The notes: a model not told the origin generated them from the sequence alone. A stretch of DNA of 34,366 nucleotides from Alicyclobacillus pomorum DSM 14955 (GCF_000472905.1 NZ_AXAR01000021.1:14423-48788), one strand, 5' to 3'. Counted from the first letter of the stretch, positions 9,747 through 18,132 are shown. Numbers and translations are program-made.

Positions 9747-11132
9747 ATGCCAGAGGCAAACTTGACGCCACGTCAGATTGTGGAAGAGCTCGACAAATAT
9801 ATTGTTGGACAGAAGGCGGCCAAGCGTGCGGTTGCCATCGCGCTGCGCAACCGGATGCGGCGGGCAAAGCTGCCACCCGAGTTGCAAGAGGAAGTGACGC
9901 CGAAAAACATTTTGATGATTGGTCCGACAGGCGTCGGGAAGACGGAAATTGCACGTCGGTTGAGCAAACTGGTGGGTGCTCCGTTTTTGAAAGTGGAAGC
10001 CACGAAATTTACGGAAGTGGGCTACGTTGGACGCGACGTAGAGTCCATGGTTCGGGATTTGGTGGAGACCGCCGTGCGCATGGTGAAGGCCGAGCACGCC
10101 GAAAAAGTGAAGGCACAGGCGACGGAGCATGCAGAACAACGCATCGTCGAGGCACTGGTCCCAGATCCGAACGCGAAGAATGCCAATCGCAATCCGTTCG
10201 AGTTCCTGTTTAGCGGTGGGCAGATGGGGCGTACCGAAACTGGCCCTTCGGAGAGTGTTCGCAGCGAGCGGAAGCGGGTTGCTCATCAACTGGCCATGGG
10301 CGAGCTGGAAGATCGGCTGATTGAGGTGGATGTCGAGGAACAGCAGAGCGCCATGCTGGGATTTTTGCCTGGAATGGGTCCGGAGGGCCTCGGGAACTTA
10401 CAGGAGGCACTCGGAAACCTGTTACCGAAGCAGACGAAAAAGCGCAAAATGACGGTGCGCGAGGCGCGAAAGGTGCTGACGCAGGAGGAAGCGCAAAAGC
10501 TGATTGACATGGATGCGGTGACGGCCGAAGCAGTTCATCGCGTGGAGAACCAGGGAATCATCTTCATCGATGAGATGGATAAGATTGCAGGCCGGGAAGC
10601 CAATAGTCGCGACGTGTCCCGCGAGGGTGTACAGCGCGATATCCTTCCCATTGTCGAGGGATCAACGGTCGTGACCAAGTATGGGGCGGTCAAAACGGAC
10701 CACATTCTGTTCATTGGTGCGGGGGCGTTTCACATCGCGAAGCCGTCCGATTTGATTCCGGAGCTCCAGGGTCGCTTCCCCATTCGGGTGGAACTAGACA
10801 GCTTGACGCCGGACGATTTCGAACGCATTTTGAAAGAGCCGCAGCACGCGCTGCTCAAGCAGTACACGGCGTTGCTGGAGACGGAAGGAATCAGAGTCCG
10901 GTTTACGGACGAAGCCATACGCAAAATTGCCGAAATGGCTGAGCAGGTCAACCGGGAGACGGAAAACATCGGAGCCCGGCGCCTCCACACGCTGGTGGAA
11001 AAGGTGCTCGAGGACCTGTCGTTTGAAGCACCGGACGTGACACTCGAGGAAGTCGTGATTACTCCGGAATACGTAGACGACAAACTTAAGTCCATTGTCG
11101 TGAACAAAGACCTGAGCCGCTTTATCTTGTAG
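9747..11132 (+). CDS. hslU: ATP-dependent protease ATPase subunit HslU (ClpY)
   Basis: The AAA+ unfoldase partner of HslV. The 461-residue protein has the opening [17 protein letters not shown], Walker [15 protein letters not shown] (from about residue 60), the pore-loop region [16 protein letters not shown], an intermediate domain (about residues 110-240), Walker [12 protein letters not shown], the sensor region and the family C-terminus SRFIL that inserts into HslV. ATG 9747 is preferred over GTG 9738 because AAAGGG (9733-9738) is then eight bases upstream. A strong terminator follows at 11163-11190. In the Bacillus order codY would come next; here a truncated group II intron does. Confidence 0.96.
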   Translation: MPEANLTPRQIVEELDKYIVGQKAAKRAVAIALRNRMRRAKLPPELQEEVTPKNILMIGPTGVGKTEIARRLSKLVGAPFLKVEATKFTEVGYVGRDVESMVRDLVETAVRMVKAEHAEKVKAQATEHAEQRIVEALVPDPNAKNANRNPFEFLFSGGQMGRTETGPSESVRSERKRVAHQLAMGELEDRLIEVDVEEQQSAMLGFLPGMGPEGLGNLQEALGNLLPKQTKKRKMTVREARKVLTQEEAQKLIDMDAVTAEAVHRVENQGIIFIDEMDKIAGREANSRDVSREGVQRDILPIVEGSTVVTKYGAVKTDHILFIGAGAFHIAKPSDLIPELQGRFPIRVELDSLTPDDFERILKEPQHALLKQYTALLETEGIRVRFTDEAIRKIAEMAEQVNRETENIGARRLHTLVEKVLEDLSFEAPDVTLEEVVITPEYVDDKLKSIVVNKDLSRFIL

Positions 11133-11162
11133 AGCGGCATCGAGCTGAATACACCTCACCGA

Positions 11163-11196
11163 AGAGAGACGGCTGGGCAGCCGTCTCTCTTACTTA
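11163..11196 (+). terminator. Intrinsic terminator of hslU and target of the group IIC intron
   Basis: A perfect 12-bp stem, 11163-11174 with 11179-11190, loop GGGC, followed by a weak T-rich tail. The intron begins at 11198, seven bases after the stem. Class C group II introns are known to insert just behind terminator stem-loops, so this is both the end of the hslU transcript and the insertion target. The usual T run is short here, probably because the intron interrupts it. Confidence 0.9.
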
Positions 11197-11197
11197 T

Positions 11198-11822
11198 GTG
11201 CGCCCGGTATGGGTGTTGTCTATACGGTGAAAGTTCGGAATGGCGAAGGTAGCAGTAGCCATTAGCTTAAGCCAAGGGTGCCCATCGCGAGGTGGGATCT
11301 GAAGGAAGGCGGCGGCAAACCTCCGGCCCAAGGTTCACGAACTCCAATTGAGGCTAGCGACAGTTGGGCGAGTCTGCAGACCAAGACAAAGCCCTTGCTA
11401 CCGAAGGCTGTCGAGAGTAAATGGAGTGGGTATATGGAGAGAAAGACAACGCTCTTACCCGGGGAGGCCTGCCCGGAACGCCAGTAAAGCTGGTAACCGT
11501 CATCGAAAGGTGGCGCTGAACGGGTAGGAGTTAGCAGAGGTCGTAGTACCTGCAAAGGGACGCCAGAGCAGAGAAGGGCTGAACATGATTGTGAGGGTTG
11601 TTCATGGCAAGTTCGAGAGAGAAGCATAGACAGCCGAATATCCCGAAAGGGAGCTATCCTCAGGAGGAAGTGGTGAATCCACGGGGGACTGAGGAAGCGC
11701 CGAGTTTCTCTGCGGCACGACCCAACGAACCAACCCGCGAAGCGAATTGTACGAACCTGATGGAACAGGTAGTAGAGCGGGAGAACCTGCTCTCGGCCCT
11801 GCGCCGTGTGGAGAAGAACAAG
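11198..11822 (+). mobile_element. Group IIC intron, 5' fragment (domains I-III and start of the IEP), 3' end missing
   Basis: The fragment starts with GTGCGCCCGGTATGGGTG, the hallmark 5' end of class C introns. It continues with segments I recognise from the Oceanobacillus/B. halodurans-type class C ribozyme: ATCTGAAGGAAGGCGGCGGC (about 11297), CACGAACTCCAATTGAGGC, GAGAGTAAATGGAG, CTCTTACCCGGGGAGG and the domain II/III stretch TAGCAGAGGTCGTAGTACC near 11534-11552. An IEP reading frame starts at ATG 11604. Its first 73 residues, including NLMEQVVERENLLSALRRVE, are those of a group II intron maturase/reverse transcriptase just before the usual NKGAPGVDGM. At about 11814-11822 the sequence changes to flhA. 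The RT, maturase, and domains V and VI are absent, so it cannot splice or move by itself. No second piece of the element is seen in this window. Confidence 0.9.
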
Positions 11823-13841
11823 CTCGTCATTTTACTGGCGGTGCTCGGCATTATTGTGATGATGGTGATTCCGCTTCCCCCGGTTGTGCTGGACGTACTG
11901 CTGGTGATCAACTTGTTCGTTTCCATGACCGTTTTGATGGTCGCCATGAACAACACGGAGCCGTTGCAGTTTTCTGTCTTTCCGTCGCTTTTGTTGATTA
12001 CAACGTTGTATCGCCTTGCGTTGAACGTATCCTCCACGCGTCTGATTCTTTCTCAAGGTCAGGCCGGGGAAGTCATCAGTACGTTCGGAAGCTTTGTCAT
12101 CGGCAATAATCCAGTCGTTGGATTCATCATTTTCTTGATTCTCATCGTCATTCAATTTGTCGTCATCACCAAAGGTACGGAACGCGTCGCCGAAGTCGCC
12201 GCGCGCTTCACCTTGGACGCGATGCCGGGCAAACAGATTGCCATTGACGCGGACTTGAACGCCGGGTTGATCACCGAAGCAGAGGCACGGCAGCGACGTC
12301 AAGCCATTGAACGTGAAGCAGATTTCTACGGCGCGATGGACGGCGCTTCCAAGTTCGTCAAGGGAGACGCCATTGCCGCCATTCTGATTGTCGGTATTAA
12401 CATCGTTGGCGGATTCATTATCGGCATGGTGATGCAAGGGGATACCTGGCAGGACGCATTGCACAAGTACACACTGTTGTCGGTCGGTGATGGGCTCGTC
12501 AGCCAGATGCCGGCTTTGTTGCTGTCGACGGCCACGGGTCTCATGGTCACGCGCGCGGCGTTGGAAGCCAACCTCGGTTCGGACGTTGTGCGTCAGGTGT
12601 TCTCCTATCCGCGCACCTTGTTCATCGTGGCCGGTGCGATTGCGTTGCTCGGACTGTTTACACCGATTGGTATTCTGCGCACCGCTCCCATCGCCGGGCT
12701 CGCAGCGTACGCCGGATGGCGCGTTCGAAACGCGGCTGCAAAAGCACAGAACATCGAAATGGAGCAGGAAATTCGTACGAAAAAGGAGGAGACAAAAAAA
12801 ACCGAAAGCGTGTTTTCGCTCATACAGGTGGAACCTGTGGAGTTTGAATTTGGGTATGGACTCATTCCCATCGTAGACAGCAAGCAGGGTGGAGATTTCT
12901 TGGAGCGCATCGTCATGATCCGAAGACAACTCGCCCTGGAACTCGGTATGGTCATTCCCACCATTCGCATTCGTGACAACATTCAACGAAAACCGACAGA
13001 ATACGCCATGAAAATACGCGGCGTTGAAGTGGCGACTGGCGAAGTCATGCTTGGACACTGGTTGGCAATGAGCCCAGGGCCAGAAGATCCGTCTGTCACC
13101 GGCATTCCCACTACAGAGCCCGCGTTTGGCCTGCCTGCTTTGTGGGTGACAGGTGACATGAAGTTGCGCGCGGAAGCTGTGGGATATACCGTGGTGGATC
13201 CGCCTTCCGTCATTGCCACGCACTTGACAGAAGTTCTTAAGCGGCACGCGCATGAACTGCTCAGCAGACAAGACACGAAAGCACTGTTGGATCACCTACG
13301 CGAGACGGCGCCCGCAGTGGTTGAAGAGGTGGTGCCAGGGACGCTTTCCATTGGCCAAGTGCAACGTGTGCTGGCGAACCTCTTGCAGGAGAAGATCTCG
13401 ATTCGAGATCTTGTCACCATCCTGGAGACGCTTGGGGACTATGGCAAGCAGACGAAAGACCCAGACCTTCTCACCGAGTATGTCAGGCAGGCGCTCTCGC
13501 GTCAGATCTGCCATCAGTTTCGGGTACCGGGACAACCGCTGTTGGTTATCACCTTCGCACCAGCGGTCGAAGAAAAGATTCAGGGATCCTTAGTGCAGCA
13601 TGAAAACAACATGTTCATCAGCCTGGATCCGTCCACATCGCAACAGGTGTTCCGACGGTTGCGAGAAGAGTCCAGCCGATTGGCAGCGGCCGGCAAGACG
13701 CCGATTCTGCTGACACATCCGAAACTGCGTTTAGCCGTGCGTCGCTGGTTGGTGCGCTCGCTGCCGGACTTAGTAGTCCTTTCCTACAACGAAGTAGATC
13801 CCTCGGTCGACATTGAGAGTGGCGGGGTGGTGAATCTCTAA
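11604..13841 (+). CDS. flhA: FlhA flagellar export protein with N-terminus from a group II intron ORF (in-frame chimera)
   Basis: FlhA is the large membrane subunit of the flagellar type III export gate. Residues 1-73 of the 745-residue product are the start of a group II intron IEP. From residue 74 (LVILLAVLGIIVMMVIPLPP) the protein is an ordinary FlhA: about eight membrane helices in the first half, the conserved cytoplasmic FHIPEP-region segment EVAARFTLDAMPGKQIAIDA with DADLNAGLI, and a C-terminal export domain ending near VNL. Only a handful of native N-terminal residues can be missing, since FlhA normally enters its first helix almost at once. ATG 11604 has GTGAGGG at 11591-11597; TTG 11598 is an alternative. 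No native flhA promoter or ribosome site remains, and a terminator lies upstream. flhF overlaps by 1 bp. The chimera could be functional, but its expression is uncertain. Confidence 0.9.
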   Translation: MASSREKHRQPNIPKGSYPQEEVVNPRGTEEAPSFSAARPNEPTREANCTNLMEQVVERENLLSALRRVEKNKLVILLAVLGIIVMMVIPLPPVVLDVLLVINLFVSMTVLMVAMNNTEPLQFSVFPSLLLITTLYRLALNVSSTRLILSQGQAGEVISTFGSFVIGNNPVVGFIIFLILIVIQFVVITKGTERVAEVAARFTLDAMPGKQIAIDADLNAGLITEAEARQRRQAIEREADFYGAMDGASKFVKGDAIAAILIVGINIVGGFIIGMVMQGDTWQDALHKYTLLSVGDGLVSQMPALLLSTATGLMVTRAALEANLGSDVVRQVFSYPRTLFIVAGAIALLGLFTPIGILRTAPIAGLAAYAGWRVRNAAAKAQNIEMEQEIRTKKEETKKTESVFSLIQVEPVEFEFGYGLIPIVDSKQGGDFLERIVMIRRQLALELGMVIPTIRIRDNIQRKPTEYAMKIRGVEVATGEVMLGHWLAMSPGPEDPSVTGIPTTEPAFGLPALWVTGDMKLRAEAVGYTVVDPPSVIATHLTEVLKRHAHELLSRQDTKALLDHLRETAPAVVEEVVPGTLSIGQVQRVLANLLQEKISIRDLVTILETLGDYGKQTKDPDLLTEYVRQALSRQICHQFRVPGQPLLVITFAPAVEEKIQGSLVQHENNMFISLDPSTSQQVFRRLREESSRLAAAGKTPILLTHPKLRLAVRRWLVRSLPDLVVLSYNEVDPSVDIESGGVVNL

Positions 13842-14806
13842 TGATGATCCGGCGTTACATTGTAAAAGACATGCCAGAGGCTGTGGTGCACATTCGCAGA
13901 GAGCTTGGCAAGGATGCAGTGATTCTCAGCAGCAAGCGCATCACGCTCAAGAAATGGCTTGGACTGTGGCGGTACAAGCGTCTAGAAGTGGTCGCGGCAC
14001 CAGGGGTTCGTCCGCCGCTGGTACACCAGTTGATACGACAGGGGTTGAATGAAGAGCACGTGTCTCGCCTCATGGAGTCATTCACGGCGACCCGGACCCC
14101 CGTCGGTGGTGAGGGGACCGGTGAGCCGTGGACGAGCGGAAAACAACACGACCTCTTCGTGCAGCATGTCCTGCGTGACATGGAGGCGCAGGTGGAAGCG
14201 CAACCGATTGCGCCGACCTCCAGAGTGGTGGCATTGGTGGGACCGACAGGAGTCGGTAAGTCCACAACGATTGGAAAGTTGGCCGCGCTTCACGTGCTCG
14301 CGGGGAATCGGAAAGTCGGATTACTCACGACGGATACATATCGGATAGCGGCTGTCGACCAACTGGAGACGTACGCCGATATCTTGAACATTCCACTGGA
14401 GGTTGTTTACGAGACCAGCGACATTCCTGGTGCTTTGGAGCGGTTGGCGGACAGGGATTTGATCCTGTTGGATACCGCCGGTCGCAATTTTCGAGTGGAA
14501 CGGCACGTTGAAGAGCTTCGTCACTGGTTGCAACAGATCTCTGTGGATGAAACATATCTCGTGTTGGCCCTGACGAGCAAGACGGAAGATCTCGACGCGA
14601 TTGCGGCAGCCTTCGAGCGCGTTCCGGTGGACAAATTTCTGTTTACAAAATTGGACGAGACAACCACGTATGGGGCGATACTGAATCTTCTCTACTCCTA
14701 CCGCAAGCCCCTCTCATATCTGACGACCGGCCAAAATGTCCCGGATGACATTGAGGTTGCGTCTCTGGAGAAAATTCTTCGTCTCATGATTGGAGGGGCG
14801 GCTTAA
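13841..14806 (+). CDS. flhF: Flagellar SRP-like GTPase FlhF
   Basis: A GTPase of the SRP family that controls flagellar placement. The 321-residue product has a basic N-terminal B-domain region (MMIRRYIVKDMPEAVVHIRR). Its NG domain holds the P-loop GPTGVGKSTTIGKLA from Gly134, then LLTTDTYRIAAVDQLETYA, LILLDTAGRN and FTKLDETTTYGA. It is shorter than B. subtilis FlhF (about 366), mainly in the linker after the B-domain, and all GTPase motifs are intact. The ATG overlaps the flhA stop by one base, so expression depends on flhA translation; ATG 13844 is an alternative start. No sign of decay is seen despite the damaged operon context. Confidence 0.95.
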   Translation: MMIRRYIVKDMPEAVVHIRRELGKDAVILSSKRITLKKWLGLWRYKRLEVVAAPGVRPPLVHQLIRQGLNEEHVSRLMESFTATRTPVGGEGTGEPWTSGKQHDLFVQHVLRDMEAQVEAQPIAPTSRVVALVGPTGVGKSTTIGKLAALHVLAGNRKVGLLTTDTYRIAAVDQLETYADILNIPLEVVYETSDIPGALERLADRDLILLDTAGRNFRVERHVEELRHWLQQISVDETYLVLALTSKTEDLDAIAAAFERVPVDKFLFTKLDETTTYGAILNLLYSYRKPLSYLTTGQNVPDDIEVASLEKILRLMIGGAA

Positions 14807-15696
14807 TGGTGGATCAAGCGGAAAACCTGAGAGCTCTGATGTCGAAACAGAGCGTCGACGAAAGAAGAAGCCATCGGGTGGTTGCCATAGCCAGTGGTAA
14901 AGGGGGCGTTGGCAAATCGAATTTCTGCGTCAACTTCGCACTGGGACTCCAGAGGGCTGGTTACCGCCCTATCGTGATTGACGCCGACGTCGGATTTGCC
15001 GATATCGAAGTGTTGCTCGGCATTCGACCGCGCAAGAACATTGTGGACGTCATTGAAGGTCTGCCCATCTGGGAGGCCTTGGAGTATGACGCGTCGGGAC
15101 TCCCCTTCCTGTCGGCGAGCAACGGGTTGCTCAACATCCACGATTTATCCGCGGAACAAGTGGAGCGCCTCATGGAGGAACTGAAAAAGCTCCAAGACAA
15201 ATACGACATCGTACTCATTGACAGCGGGGCAGGATTGGGGCAAAACCTGATTCGTTTGTTGGCAGCTGCGGACGACCTCGTGTTGGTGACGACGCCGGAA
15301 CCTACCGCGATTGCGGACTGCTACGCCCTGTTGAAAAAGCTGGTCGCCCGGGGTGAAGTTCCATTTACACGCATGGTGGTCAATCGGGTGAAGAATTTGT
15401 CGGAAGGAAAGTTGACGGCGGACAAATTGCGAGCTGTCGCACACCGATTTCTCGACGTCGAACTCGGCGTCCTGGGCTATTTGCTGGAAGACAGTGCCGT
15501 GCAGTCGGCAGTCAAGCGACAAGAGGCGCTGTTGTCCGCGTTTCCGACCAGCCCAGCGTCTCGTTGTATTGAGCAGACGGTTCGAAATTTCATGAACAAG
15601 CAGCCCACCCATCCGAGAAAGGGCCTGGCAGGGTTTGTGGAACGTCTGTTGCGGCGTCGGCTGCCTGAGGGATTCGACTCAAGTCATACGGCGTAA
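14806..15696 (+). CDS. flhG: MinD-like ATPase FlhG (YlxH)
   Basis: A MinD/ParA-type ATPase that works with FlhF to set flagellar number and position. The 296-residue protein starts with an N-terminal helix (VDQAENLRALMSKQ), the FlhF-activating element of the family. It then has the deviant Walker A ASGKGGVGKSN (residues 29-39, Lys32 and Lys37), VIDADVGFADIEVLLG and IVLIDSGAGLGQN. The C-terminal tail is rich in Arg (ERLLRRRLPEG), fitting membrane contact. It overlaps flhF by 1 bp. In Bacillus the next genes would be cheB, cheA, cheW, cheC, cheD and sigD; none is present. Confidence 0.95.
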   Translation: MVDQAENLRALMSKQSVDERRSHRVVAIASGKGGVGKSNFCVNFALGLQRAGYRPIVIDADVGFADIEVLLGIRPRKNIVDVIEGLPIWEALEYDASGLPFLSASNGLLNIHDLSAEQVERLMEELKKLQDKYDIVLIDSGAGLGQNLIRLLAAADDLVLVTTPEPTAIADCYALLKKLVARGEVPFTRMVVNRVKNLSEGKLTADKLRAVAHRFLDVELGVLGYLLEDSAVQSAVKRQEALLSAFPTSPASRCIEQTVRNFMNKQPTHPRKGLAGFVERLLRRRLPEGFDSSHTA

Positions 15697-15903
15697 CGAT
15701 GGATTGGCAGTGTTCCCAGTCAGAGTACAGCGTCCATTTGAAGGCGGAGCGTTCTCGGATACGACGTGGTATACGTGCGGCGGTATCACCGACAACCATC
15801 AAGGCATGGGGAAGGAAGTGGAATCGGTGGACAACCTGGAGTACAGTGGAATCATACATACACTCCACTGCATTGAGTAGGGGAGCAACAGGAGGACCGC
15901 GTT
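15697..15903 (+). other. 207-bp gap where che genes and sigD are expected; no supportable gene
   Basis: This interval separates flhG from the swrB-like gene. Two short overlapping frames cross it (about 60 and 80 codons, one starting at ATG 15699 three bases after flhG and running into swrB in another frame). Neither resembles a chemotaxis protein or SigD and neither has a ribosome site. I find no recognisable remnant of cheB or sigD in any of the three forward frames. The only signal is GGAGGA at 15891-15896 serving the next gene. It may be a deletion scar. Confidence 0.5.
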
Positions 15904-16482
15904 GTGTTAACTCTCATCATCATATACGTCGTAATCATTGCCGCGGTCGTCGGTTTATATGTGGTGTCGCAGCGATTTCGTCAAGGACCGCGCCAAGGTG
16001 TTTGGCAGTGGCTAAAGTCCGGCTTCGTTGCAGGTACCGGCGTGACTGCGAGGGTGGATAGGCAAGCTACATCGACTCAACTAGGCCACCCCAATCAAGC
16101 TGCGGAAGTCATCGCTGTCTTGGAAGACATATACGAGGAGTTTCTCAGCGAAACCGCGAAGTTACGAAAGGAATTTCAGTCTCACATCGCATCGCTCGAA
16201 AGCACTTGGGAGCAGCAGTTGGACGACTTGGCGAAACAAGTGGGGCAGTTGCAGAAGAAACTGGAACTGCAGACCCGTCGTTCCGACGCTGACGAAGATG
16301 TGAGGCGCCAGCCTCGGTTCAGGGGAGAGACTTCCAGCGACATCTACTTTTCCATCCTGGATGAACTGCATGCGGGGACACCACCTGTGCAGATTGCATC
16401 GCGACTTGGAGTCAGTTTGGACGAAGTGGTGCGCGTACGCAAGATGATGGAATCTCCTGGACTCGAGGAAGAACCACATTGA
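15904..16482 (+). CDS. SwrB/YlxL-like protein (DUF6115 type), membrane-anchored
   Basis: In Bacillus the gene between sigD and rpsB is swrB, which promotes assembly of the flagellar export apparatus. This 192-residue product has that position and design. It has an N-terminal membrane helix (about residues 2-21, LTLIIIYVVIIAAVVGLYVV), a variable linker, and a coiled coil at about residues 70-125 (EEFLSETAKLRKEFQSHI). The C-terminal helix-turn-helix-like segment is DIYFSILDELHAGTPPVQIA followed by SRLGVSLDEVVRVRKMM. GTG 15904 lies seven bases after GGAGGA. Sequence similarity to SwrB itself is low in my reading, so the call rests on architecture and synteny. It survives although sigD and the che genes are gone from its left side. 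Confidence 0.75.
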   Translation: MLTLIIIYVVIIAAVVGLYVVSQRFRQGPRQGVWQWLKSGFVAGTGVTARVDRQATSTQLGHPNQAAEVIAVLEDIYEEFLSETAKLRKEFQSHIASLESTWEQQLDDLAKQVGQLQKKLELQTRRSDADEDVRRQPRFRGETSSDIYFSILDELHAGTPPVQIASRLGVSLDEVVRVRKMMESPGLEEEPH

Positions 16483-16495
16483 GTTAAACCTTTCC

Positions 16496-16524
16496 TTGCC
16501 TGTGTGCAGCGACTATGTTATAGT
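16496..16524 (+). promoter_or_regulatory. Strong predicted promoter of rpsB
   Basis: TTGCCT (16496-16501), 17-base spacer, TATAGT (16519-16524) with an extended TGT directly before it. Transcription would start near 16531, giving a leader of about 115 bases before rpsB. Confidence 0.75.
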
Positions 16525-16563
16525 ATTGGGCAGTGTGAATGCCCGCGTATCGCGGAGAACACA

Positions 16564-16619
16564 CGCTTGCTGATGTCTCGTTGGGTCCGGAAACGGCAGC
16601 GAGGCAGTTGACGCAAGCG
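16564..16619 (+). promoter_or_regulatory. Structured rpsB leader with GNRA-capped hairpin
   Basis: An outer helix CGCTTGC (16564-16570) pairs with GCAAGCG (16613-16619). Inside it CTCGTTG (16577-16583) pairs with CAGCGAG (16597-16603, one T-G pair). A bulged GGT then leads to CCG-GAAA-CGG (16587-16596), a stem closed by a GNRA tetraloop. A small hairpin CCGCG/CGCGG lies upstream. The element ends about 15 bases before the ribosome site. Ribosomal protein leaders often bind the encoded protein for autoregulation, so control by S2 is an inference; I do not recognise a named RNA family. Confidence 0.5.
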
Positions 16620-16646
16620 GAGGAAAAACCAACAGGAGGGTATACC

Positions 16647-17351
16647 ATGGCCATCATCTCAATGAAGCAATTGCTTGAAGCTGGCGTACACTTCGGCCAC
16701 CAGACGCGTCGCTGGAACCCGAAGATGGCGCGGTACATCTTTACGGAACGTAACGGAATTTACATCATCGACTTGCAGAAGACCGTCCGCAAGGTCGAGG
16801 AAGCGTATCAGTTTGTGCGTGAACTTGCGGCTGAAGGAAAGACCATTCTGTTTGTCGGTACCAAGAAGCAAGCGCAGGAAGCAGTCGCTGAGGAAGCGCA
16901 ACGTTGCGGTATGTTTTATGTGAACCAACGTTGGCTCGGTGGCACGCTCACCAACTTCCCGACGATTCAAAAGCGGATTGCTCGGCTTGTGGAACTGGAG
17001 AAGATGGAAGAGGACGGTACGTTCTCGGTGCTTCCGAAGAAGGAAGTTATTTTGTTGAAGAAAGAAAAAGAGCGTCTGGAGAAATTCCTTGGCGGTATCA
17101 AGAAGATGAAGCGGATTCCTGACGCGATGTTCATTATTGATCCGCGCAAGGAACGCATCGCGGTGGCAGAAGCTCGCAAGCTAGGTATTCCGATTGTGGC
17201 CATTGTGGACACCAACTGTGATCCAGATGAAATTGACTACGTAATCCCCGGCAACGACGACGCGATTCGCGCGGTCAAGTTGCTGACCAATAAAATGGCG
17301 GAAGCTGTTTTGGAAGGGACGCAAGGCACGGAGGAAACGACGACTGCGTAA
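16647..17351 (+). CDS. rpsB: 30S ribosomal protein S2
   Basis: S2 joins the small subunit late and helps dock S1. The 234-residue product shows [59 protein letters not shown] and [20 protein letters not shown]. The open frame extends upstream to 16539, but ATG 16647 follows AGGAGGG at 16634-16640 and matches the family start. A terminator with T run lies between it and tsf (17386-17421), which would reduce readthrough into tsf. Confidence 0.98.
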   Translation: MAIISMKQLLEAGVHFGHQTRRWNPKMARYIFTERNGIYIIDLQKTVRKVEEAYQFVRELAAEGKTILFVGTKKQAQEAVAEEAQRCGMFYVNQRWLGGTLTNFPTIQKRIARLVELEKMEEDGTFSVLPKKEVILLKKEKERLEKFLGGIKKMKRIPDAMFIIDPRKERIAVAEARKLGIPIVAIVDTNCDPDEIDYVIPGNDDAIRAVKLLTNKMAEAVLEGTQGTEETTTA

Positions 17352-17385
17352 TGGCATACGTCAAACAGTTTCGAGAGAGGCTGTG

Positions 17386-17421
17386 AGGTGGCGGGAGCTT
17401 CTCTGCCTCGTCACCTTTTTT
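17386..17421 (+). terminator. Terminator/attenuator between rpsB and tsf
   Basis: A 10-bp stem with two G-T pairs, 17386-17395 with 17407-17416, followed by six T. It probably sets a lower level of tsf relative to rpsB, since no clear separate tsf promoter is visible. Confidence 0.7.
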
Positions 17422-17474
17422 ATGCCGTTTGCAGCGTGGTTGCGCCATGAGATGCGTTACACAGGAGGATGAAT

Positions 17475-18125
17475 ATGGAGATCACAGCAGCATTGGTGAA
17501 GGAGCTGCGCGAAAAGACGGGCGCAGGTATGATGGATTGCAAAAAAGCGCTGACGGAGGCGAATGGCGACCTCGAGCGCGCGGCGGAAGTTCTTCGTGAA
17601 AAAGGTCTTGCATCTGCCGCCAAGAAGGCGGGCCGCGTCGCTGCGGAAGGGATTGTGGAAGCGTACATACACGGTGCGGGCCGGATTGGCGTACTTGTCG
17701 AAGTCAACTGTGAGACTGACTTCGTGGCGAAAAACCAGGCGTTCCGCGACTTTGTTCACGATATCGCAATGCACATCGCGGCAGCGAGCCCTCAATACGT
17801 CCGTCGCGAAGAAGTTCCGGCGGAAGTTGTGGAGCACGAAAAAGAAATTCTTCGAGCACAGACGCTGAATGAAGGGAAACCGGAACACATCGTCGACAAG
17901 ATTGTCGAAGGGCGGTTGGACAAGTTTTACAAGGAAGTCTGCCTGATGGAACAGCCCTTCGTGAAGGACCCAGACAAGACGATTGACCAGCTGGTGAAAG
18001 AACAAATCGCGCACATCGGTGAGAACATCTCGATTCGCAGATTTTCACGGTTCGTCGTCGGCGAAGGCATTGAAAAGCAAGAAACGAATTTCGCGGAAGA
18101 GGTCATGGCCCAAATTCGTAAATGA
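17475..18125 (+). CDS. tsf: Elongation factor Ts
   Basis: The guanine-nucleotide exchange factor for EF-Tu. The 216-residue protein has the N-terminal UBA-like domain ([20 protein letters not shown]) and the core with ETDFVAKN (near residue 81). It ends early, so it is of the short type (about 200-220 residues) rather than the about 290 of Bacillus. Two ATGs stand close together. ATG 17469 abuts the AGGAGG at 17463-17468 without spacing, so ATG 17475, six bases away, is taken as the start. A terminator follows at 18133-18160. Confidence 0.97.
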   Translation: MEITAALVKELREKTGAGMMDCKKALTEANGDLERAAEVLREKGLASAAKKAGRVAAEGIVEAYIHGAGRIGVLVEVNCETDFVAKNQAFRDFVHDIAMHIAAASPQYVRREEVPAEVVEHEKEILRAQTLNEGKPEHIVDKIVEGRLDKFYKEVCLMEQPFVKDPDKTIDQLVKEQIAHIGENISIRRFSRFVVGEGIEKQETNFAEEVMAQIRK

Positions 18126-18132
18126 GGAAGGG

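Noticed and set aside
9483-10289. A 268-codon antisense frame over hslV/hslU
   Set aside because: Shadow of conserved genes.
11832-13295. A long (487-codon) open frame antisense to flhA
   Set aside because: It mirrors a conserved coding sequence, has no family features and no ribosome site. Shadow frame.
11823-13841. A hidden 3' end (domain V/VI) of the group II intron downstream of the junction
   Set aside because: From 11823 onward the frame is continuous FlhA, and no domain V-like hairpin with its AGC/GAAA features is seen there or in the other gaps of the window.
15699-16061. A 120-codon frame starting three bases after flhG
   Set aside because: It overlaps the swrB-like gene by about 160 bp in another frame, lacks a ribosome site and resembles nothing. 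Mentioned with the gap.
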